A stretch of DNA of 29,758 nt, from positions 1-29,758 of the forward strand of contig MBPM02000311.1 of the NCBI GenBank assembly GCA_001695595.3. Direction: 5' to 3'. This DNA is from Plasmopara viticola (taxonomy: Eukaryota > Oomycota > Peronosporomycetes > Peronosporales > Peronosporaceae). A program made the position numbers and the translations under genes. The notes under the pieces are model-generated. The model had not been told where the DNA came from and did no database searches. It was given only the letters and a program-made list of their open reading frames with translations. Of the stretch, positions 23,529-29,758 are shown one piece after another (positions within the stretch are counted from its first letter, which is position 1; each line of letters begins with the position of its first letter).

Positions 23529-23628
23529 ATGAAGATAAACGGCTATAGAAACGTCCTTTCTATCATTCTAGACATGCGAAGACACAATAGATTCATAACT
23601 AAGCGTATATTCGCTCTCGTGAAGTGCT
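23529..23628 (+). repeat. Monomer type D (reference copy, 100 bp)
   Basis: Fourth monomer, beginning atgaagataaacggctatag or gtgaagatatacgg, with gacatgcgaagacacaatag in the middle and attcataactaagcg before a partly preserved dyad (AGCG-tatatt-CGCT). It carries a TCTAGA site. Older-zone copies have acatacgaagaagcaatag, attcacgac and gctgttgtg instead. The cgtccttt/cgtcgttt difference is the commonest single polymorphism among homogenised copies. Confidence 0.95.
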
Positions 23629-24027
23629 GAGATGATATATGACCACTGATACGGCCTTTCTACCATTCTAGACGTGTGCAGACGCAATAGATGCACAACT
23701 AAGCGTATTGTCGCTCTTGGGAAGTGCTGAGATGATGTACGGCCATAGATACATCCTATCTATCATTCTAGACGGCCGCAGACGCAATAGGGACACAACT
23801 AATCGTATATTTGCTCTTGTGAAGTGCTGAGTGATGTATGGCTATAGATACGTCCTATCTATCATTCAAGACGTGCGCAGACGCAACAAAGCAACAACAA
23901 AGCGAATATTCGCTTTTGGGAAGTGCTATGAAGATAAACGGCTATAGAAACGTCGTTTCTATCATTCTAGACATGCGAAGACACAATAGATTCATAACTA
24001 AGCGTATATTCGCTCTCGTGAAGTGCT

Positions 24028-25622
24028 GAGATGATATATGACCACTGATACGGCCTTTCTACCATTCTAGACGTGTGCAGACGCAATAGATGCACAACTA
24101 AGCGTATTGTCGCTCTTGGGAAGTGCTGAGATGATGTACGGCCATAGATACATCCTATCTATCATTCTAGACGACCGCAGACGCAATAGGGACACAACTA
24201 ATCGTATATTTGCGCTTGTGAAGTACTGAGATGATGTACGATATAGATAAGTCCTATCTATCATTCAAGACATGCGCAGACGCAACAAAGCAACAACAAA
24301 GCGAATATTCGCTCATGGGAACTGCTGTGAAGATATACGGCTATAGAAACGTCGTTTCTATCATTCTAGACATGCAAAGACACAATAGATTCATAACTAA
24401 GCGTATATTCGCTCTCGTGAAGTGCTGAGATGATATATGACCACTATACGGCCTTTCTACCATTCTAGACGTGTGCAGACGCAATAGATGCACAACTAAG
24501 CGTATTGTCGCTCTTGGGAAGTGCTGAGATGATGTACGGCCATAGATACATCCTATCTATCATTCTAGACGACCGCAGACGAAATAGGGACACAACTAAT
24601 CGTATATTTGCTCTTGCGAAGTACTGAGATGATGTACGACCATAGATAAGTCCTATCTATCATTCAAGACATGCGCAGACGCAACAAAGCAACAACAAAG
24701 CGAATATTCGCTCATGGGAACTGCTGTGAAGATATACGGCTATAGAAACGTCGTTTCTATCATTCTAGACATGCGAAGACACAATAGATTCATAACTAAG
24801 CATATATTCGCTCTCGTGAAGTGCTGAGATGATATATGACCACTGATACGGCCTTTCTACCATTCTAGACGTGTGCAGACGCAATAGATGCACAACTAAG
24901 CGTATTGTCGCTCTTGGGAAGTGCTGAGACCATGTACGGCCATAGATACATCCTATCTATCATTCTAGACGACCGCAGACGCAATAGGACACAACTAATC
25001 GTATATTTGCTCTTGTGAAGTACTGAGATGATGTACGACCATAGATAAGTCCTATCTATCATTCAAGACGTGCGCAGACGCAACAAAGCAACAACAAAGC
25101 GAATATTCGCTTTTGGGAAGTGCTGTGAAGATAAACGGCTATAGAAACGTCGTTTCTATCATTCTAGACATGCGAAGACACAATAGATTCATAACTAAGC
25201 GTATATTCGCTCTCGTGAAGTGCTGAGATGATATATGACCACTGATACGGCCTTTCTACCATTCTAGACGTGTGCAGACGCAATAGATGCACAACTAAGC
25301 GTATTGTCGCTCTTGGGAAGTGCTGAGACCATGTACGGCCATAGATACATCCTATCTATCATTCTAGACAACCGCAGACGCAATAGGGACACAACTAATC
25401 GTATATTTGCGCTTGTGAAGTACTGAGATGATGTACGATATAGATAAGTCCTATCTATCATTTAAGACGTGCGCAGACGCAACAAAGCAACAACAAAGCG
25501 AATATTCGCTCATGGGAACTGCTGTGAAGATATACGGCTATAGAAACGTCGTTTCTATCATTCTAGACATGCAAAGACACAATAGATTCATAACTAAGCG
25601 TATATTCGCTGGTTGAAGTGCT
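24028..25622 (+). repeat. Run of four C-II tetramers, units 49-52 (1,595 bp)
   Basis: Units start at 24028, 24427, 24826 and 25225. Units 49 and 52 carry the subtype cgatatagataagtcc with ttgcgcttgtg in the preceding B and acatgcaaagacac in D. Unit 51 is a C-II/C-I mosaic, ending cgcttttgggaag. Unit 52 B has gagaccatg and gacaaccgc, and its D ends gctggttgaag like unit 44. These variants are shared with the 3' super-repeat. Confidence 0.94.
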
Positions 25623-26022
25623 GAGATGATATATGACCATAGCTACGGCCTTTCTACCATTCTAGACGTGTGCAGACGCAATAGATGCACAACTAAGCGT
25701 ATTGTCGCTCTTGGGAAGTGCTGAGATGATGTACGGCCATAGATACGTCCTATCTATCATTCTAGACGTGCGCAGACGCAAAAGGGACACAACTAATCGT
25801 ATATTTGCTCTTGTGAAGTGCTGAGATGATGTACGGCTATAGATACATCCTATCTATCATTCAAGACGTGCGCAGACGCAACAAAGCAACAACAAAGCGA
25901 ATATTCGCTCTTGGGAACTGCTGTGAAGATATACGGCTATAGATACGTCCTTTCTATCAATCTAGACATACGAAAAAGCAATAGATTAACGACTAAGCGT
26001 ATTTTCGCTGTTGTGAAGTGCT
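25623..26022 (+). repeat. Archaic-looking tetramer, unit 53
   Basis: A has accatagctacgg, otherwise seen near the two window ends. B has atacgtcc, gacgtgcgcagacgcaaaag and then a normal B end, so it is B/C-like in the middle. C has tacggctatagatacatcc and cgctcttgggaac. D has acatacgaaaaagc, attaacgac and gctgttgtg, the older-zone D signature. The unit is of regular length (400 bp) but unlike its neighbours. Confidence 0.9.
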
Positions 26023-26322
26023 GAGATGATATATGACCACTGATACGGCCTTTCTACCATTATAGACGTGTGCAGACGCAATAGATGCACAACTAAGCGT
26101 ATTGTCGCTCTTGGGAAGTGCTGAGATGATGTACGGCTATAGATACGTCCTATCTATCATTCAAGACATGCGCAGACGCAACAAAGCAACAACAAAGCGA
26201 ATATTCGCTTTTGGGAACTGCTGTGAAGATAAACGGCTATAGATACGTCCTTTCTATCATTCTAGACATGCGAAGACACAATAGATTCATAACTAAGCGT
26301 ATATTCGCTCTCGTGAAGTGCT
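26023..26322 (+). repeat. Trimer A-C-D lacking B, unit 54 (300 bp)
   Basis: A (26023-26122, with ccattatagacg) is followed directly by C (26123-26222) and D (26223-26322). The C start gatgtacggctatag leads into acatgcgcag, and the palindrome end is cttttggga followed by actgct, a mixture of C-I and C-II features. It is the only unit after 4939 that lacks a whole monomer and recalls the A'-C'-D' trimers of the 5' zone. Confidence 0.94.
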
Positions 26323-26722
26323 GAGATGATATATGACCACTGATACGGCCTTTCTACCATTCTAGACGTGTGCAGACGCAATAGATGCACAACTAAGCGT
26401 ATTGTCGCTCTTGTGAAGTGCTGAGATGATGTACGGCCATAGATACATCCTATCTATCATTCTAGACGACCGCAGACGCAATAGGGACACAACTAATCGT
26501 ATATTTGCTCTTGTGAAGTGCTGAGATGATGTATGGCTATAGATACGTCCTATCTATCATTCAAGACGTGCGCAGACGCAACAAAGCAACAACAAAGCGA
26601 ATATTCGCTTTTGGGAAGTGCTATGAAGATAAACGGCTATAGAAACGTCGTTTCTATCATTCTAGACATGCGAAGACACAATAGATTCATAACTAAGCGT
26701 ATATTCGCTCTCGTGAAGTGCT
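26323..26722 (+). repeat. Regular C-I tetramer, unit 55
   Basis: A-B-C-D in standard order with C-I (gagatgatgtatggc, so C is one base longer than the gagtgat form). The D start is atgaagataaacgg with cgtcgttt. It separates the trimer from the alternating super-repeat. Confidence 0.94.
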
Positions 26723-29700
26723 GAGATGATATATGACCACTGATACGGCCTTTTACCATTCTAGACGTGTGCAGACGCAATAGATGCACAACTAAGCGTA
26801 TTGTCGCTCTTGGGAAGTGCTGAGAATGTACGGCCATAGATACATCCTATCTATCATTCTAGACAACCGCAGACGCAATAGGGACACAACTAATCGTATA
26901 TTTGCGCTTGTGAAGTACTGAGATGATGTACGATATAGATAAGTCCTATCTATCATTCAAGACATGCGCAGACGCAACAAAGCAACAACAAAGCGAATAT
27001 TCGCTCATGGGAACTGCTGTGAAGATATACGGCTATAGAAACGTCGTTTCTATCATTCTAGACATGCAAAGACACAATAGATTCATAACTAAGCGTATAT
27101 TCGCTCTCGTGAAGTGCTGAGATGATATATGACCATAGCTACGGCCTTTCTACCATTCTAGACGTGTGCAGACGCAATAGATGCACAACTAAGCGTATTG
27201 TCGCTCTTGTGAAGTGCTGAGATGATGTACGGCCATAGATACATCCTATCTATCATTCTAGACGACCGCAGACGCAATAGGGACACAACTAATCGTATAT
27301 TTGCTCTTGTGAAGTGCTGAGATGATGTATGGCTATAGATACGTCCTATCTATCATTCTAGACGTGCGCAGACGCAACAAAGCAACAACAAAGCGAATAT
27401 TCGCTTTTGGGAACTGCTATGAAGATAACGGCTATAGATACGTCCTTTCTATCATTCTAGACATGCGAAGACGCAATAGATTCACGACTAAGCGTATATT
27501 CGCTCTCGTGAAGTGCTGAGATGATATATGACCACTGATACGGCCTTTTACCATTCTAGACGTGTGCAGACGCAATAGATGCACAACTAAGCGTATTGTC
27601 GCTCTTGGGAAGTGCTGAGATGATGTACGGCCATAGATACATCCTATCTATCATTCTAGACAACCGCAGACGCAATAGGGACACAACTAATCGTATATTT
27701 GCTCTTGTGAAGTGCTGAGATGATGTACGATATAGATAAGTCCTATCTATCATTCAAGACATGCGCAGACGCAACAAAGCAACAACAAAGCGAATATTCG
27801 CTCATGGAACTGCTGTGAAGATATACGGCTATAGAAACGTCGTTTCTATCATTCTAGACATGCAAAGACACAATAGATTCATAACTAAGCGTATATTCGC
27901 TCTAGTGAAGTCCTGAGATGATATATGAAGCTACGGCCTTTCTACCATTCTAGACGTGTGCAGACGCAATAGATGCACAACTAAGCGTATTGTCGCTCTT
28001 GTGAAGTGCTGAGATGATGTACGGCCATAGATACATCCTATCTATCATTCTAGACGACCGCAGACGAAATAGGGACACAACTAATCGTATATTTGCTCTG
28101 TGAAGTGCTGAGTGATGTATGGCTATAGATACGTCCTATCTATCATTTCAAGACGTGCGCAGACGCAACAAAGCAACAACAAAGCGAATATTGCTTTGGA
28201 AGTGCTAATGATAAACGGCTATAGAAACGTCGTTTCTATCATTCTAGACATGCAAAGACACAATAGATTCATAACTAAGCGTATATTCGCTCTCGTGAAG
28301 TGCTGAGATGATATATGACCATAGCTACGGCCTTTCTACATTCTAGACGTGTGCAGACGCAATAGATGCACAACTAAGCGTATTGTCGCTCTTGGAAGTG
28401 CTGAGATGATGTACGGCCATAGATACATCCTATCTATCATTCTAACGACCGCAGACGCAATAGGGACACAACTAATCGTATATTTGCTCTTGCGAAGTAC
28501 TGAGATGATGTACGACATAGATAAGTCCTATCTATCATTCAAGACATGCGCAGACGCAACAAAGCAACAACAAAGCGAATATTCGCTTTGGGAAGTGCTA
28601 TGAAGATAAACGGCATAGAAACGTCGTTTCTATCATTCTAGACATGCGAAGACACAATAGATTCAAACTAAGCGTATATTCGCTCTCGTGAAGTGCTGAG
28701 ATGATATATGACCACTGATACGGCCTTTTTACCATTCTAGACGTGTGCAGACGCAATAGATGCACAACTAAGCGTATTGTCGCTCTTGGGAAGTGCTGAG
28801 ACCATGTACGGCCATAGATACATCCTATCTATCATTCTAGACAACCGCAGACGCAATAGGGACACAACTAATCGTATATTTGCGCTTGTGAAGTACTGAG
28901 ATGATGTACGATTAGATAAGTCCTATCTATCATTCAAGACATGCGCAGACGCAACAAAGCAACAACAAAGCGAATATTCGCTCATGGGAACTGCTGTGAA
29001 GATATACGGCTATAGAAACGTCCGTTTCTATCATTCTAGACATGCAAAGACACAATAGATTCATAACTAAGCGTATATTCGCTCTCGTGAAGTGCTGAGA
29101 TGATATATGACCATAGCTACGGCCTTTCTACCATTCTAGACGTGTGCAGACGCAATAGATGCACAACTAAGCGTATTGTCGCTCTTGGGAAGTGCTGAGA
29201 TGATGTACGGCCATAGATACATCCTATCTATCATTCTAGACGACCGCAGACGCAAATAGGGACACAACTAATCGTATATTTGCTTCTTGTGAAGTGCTGA
29301 GTGATGTATGGCTATAGATACGTCCTATCTATCATTCAAGACGTGCGCAGACGCAACAAAGCAACAACAAAGCGAATATTCGCTTTTGGGAAGTGCTATG
29401 AAGATAAACGGCTATAGAAAACGTCGTTTCTTCTATCATTCTAGACATGCGAAACACAATAGATTCATAACTAAGCGTATATTCGCTCTCGTGAAGTGCT
29501 GAGATGATATATGACCACTGATACGGCCTTTACCATTCTAGACGTGTGCAGACGCAATAGATGCACAACTAAGCGTATTGTCGCTCTTGGGAAGTGCTGA
29601 GACCATGTACGGCCATAGATACATCCTATCTATCATTCTAGACAACCGCAGACGCAATAGGGACACAACTAATCGTATATTTGCGCTTGTGAAGTACTGA

Positions 29701-29758
29701 GATGATGTACGATATAGATAAGTCCTATCTATCATTCAAGACATGCGCAGACGCAACA
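26723..29758 (+). repeat. Alternating two-unit super-repeat (~800 bp), units 56-63
   Basis: Units start at 26723, 27119, 27518, 27915, 28305, 28698, 29097 and 29501 (partial). One class has A with accactgatacgg and a shortened cttttacc or ctttacc, B with gacaaccgc, C-II with cgatatagataag or a close derivative, and D with acatgcaaagacac: 26723, 27518, 28698, 29501. The other class has A with tagctacgg and mostly C-I: 27119, 27915, 28305, 29097. The classes alternate except at 27915-28305, where two of the second class are adjacent. The last 1.5 kb is rich in one- to three-base indels. Confidence 0.9.
27815..27914 (+). repeat. D/E hybrid monomer (scar of a lost E)
   Basis: The monomer starts as an ordinary D (gtgaagatatacggc, acatgcaaagacac, attcataactaagcg) but ends ctctagtgaagtcct, the signature of E. 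The next monomer is an A with agctacgg, the A variant that follows E in the 5' zone. D and E share gcgtatattcgct, so exchange in that stretch would join the head of D to the tail of E and leave this structure. Confidence 0.88.

Larger units (their letters stand above)
22433..24027 (+). repeat. Run of four C-I tetramers, units 45-48 (1,595 bp), highly homogeneous
   Basis: Units start at 22433, 22831, 23230 and 23629, all C-I with gctatgaagataaacgg at the C/D junction. Units 47 and 48 differ at two positions of 399 (gacgaccgc/gacggccgc in B and cgtccttt/cgtcgttt in D). Unit 46 A has ccattatagacg. This is the least diverged part of the window and best defines the consensus tetramer. Confidence 0.96.
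1..29758 (+). repeat. Satellite array of ~100-bp monomers with tetrameric higher-order repeat
   Basis: Every stretch can be assigned to one of five related ~100-bp monomers (A-E) repeated head to tail on the same strand. Monomer ends are recognisable as gaagtgct (or gtact, gtgtt, gtcct), followed by gagatgat or, at the start of D, by rtgaaga. No stretch longer than a monomer falls outside this pattern, and there is no inverted segment or inserted element. The dominant period is about 399 bp (A-B-C-D). I see no gene, tRNA, rRNA, CRISPR array or transposon. Long, gene-free, multi-level tandem arrays like this are typical of eukaryotic heterochromatin. Which chromosomal domain it belongs to, and in which species, cannot be read from the sequence. 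Confidence 0.98.

Noticed and set aside
23230..23628. CENP-B box, telomere repeats, tRNA or 5S genes, Pol III A/B boxes, yeast-type origin consensus within the unit
   Set aside because: I compared the reference unit by eye with these motifs and found no acceptable match. The TTCG in the palindrome lacks the rest of the CENP-B box, and cgtatatttgc does not fit the yeast origin core.
23439..23630. Recurrent 63-codon open frame spanning C and D, repeated in many units with almost the same peptide
   Set aside because: It recurs because the DNA recurs. The 99-bp C monomer keeps one frame open into D, but A and B are 100 bp and break it. One-base indels interrupt it in many units, differences between copies are not biased to silent positions, and the peptide itself is just two translated monomers (GYRYVLSIILD- and KRIFAL-like words twice). 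No recognisable domain is present.
1..29758. CRISPR array
   Set aside because: Repeats are contiguous ~100-bp monomers without unique spacers. Every segment between conserved words is itself repeated.

Overview
The window is satellite DNA from end to end. About 300 head-to-tail monomers of roughly 100 bp, all in the same orientation, fill it with no unique sequence, gene, RNA gene or transposon between them. Both edges cut through a monomer, so the array continues on both sides. A non-coding, AT-leaning array of this size (170 G+C in a 399-bp reference unit, about 43%) with higher-order organisation is what eukaryotic centromeric, pericentromeric or subtelomeric heterochromatin looks like. 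I do not recognise the satellite family or the species.

There are five monomer types, A to E, sharing one ancestral plan: a GAGATGAT start, a GATAC/TATCTATC region, a TCTAGAC box, a CAGACGCAA box, an AGCG-N6-CGCT dyad and a GAAGTGCT end. From about 4939 onward they form a regular tetramer A-B-C-D of 396-400 bp (reference 100+100+99+100 = 399). I count 62 complete units plus a partial one; unit 54 (26023-26322) has lost B. The C monomer has two main haplotypes. C-I carries gagtgatgtatggctatag and a longer palindrome. C-II carries tacgaccatagataagtcct and cgctcatggga. Unit haplotypes are interspersed, and in places they form runs of four units.

Layout: 1-4938 is an older, heterogeneous zone mixing pentamers (E-A-B-C-D), tetramers, trimers (A'-C'-D') and hybrid monomers, with an internal duplication of about 1 kb. 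4939-17252 is the regular tetramer array with mixed C haplotypes and shuffled block duplications. 17253-25622 is the most homogeneous part, including a 399-bp unit that recurs without a difference I can see 3,985 bp away. 25623-29758 is again mixed: older variants reappear, one trimer is present, and an alternating pattern of two unit types gives a super-repeat of about 800 bp.

The many 60-106 codon open frames are by-products of the repeat. The same peptide recurs because the same DNA recurs, the 100-bp monomers break the frame, and single-base indels are common. No cooperating gene system is visible. The points of interest are the layered repeat architecture, recombination scars and conserved dyad-symmetric elements that could bind protein.
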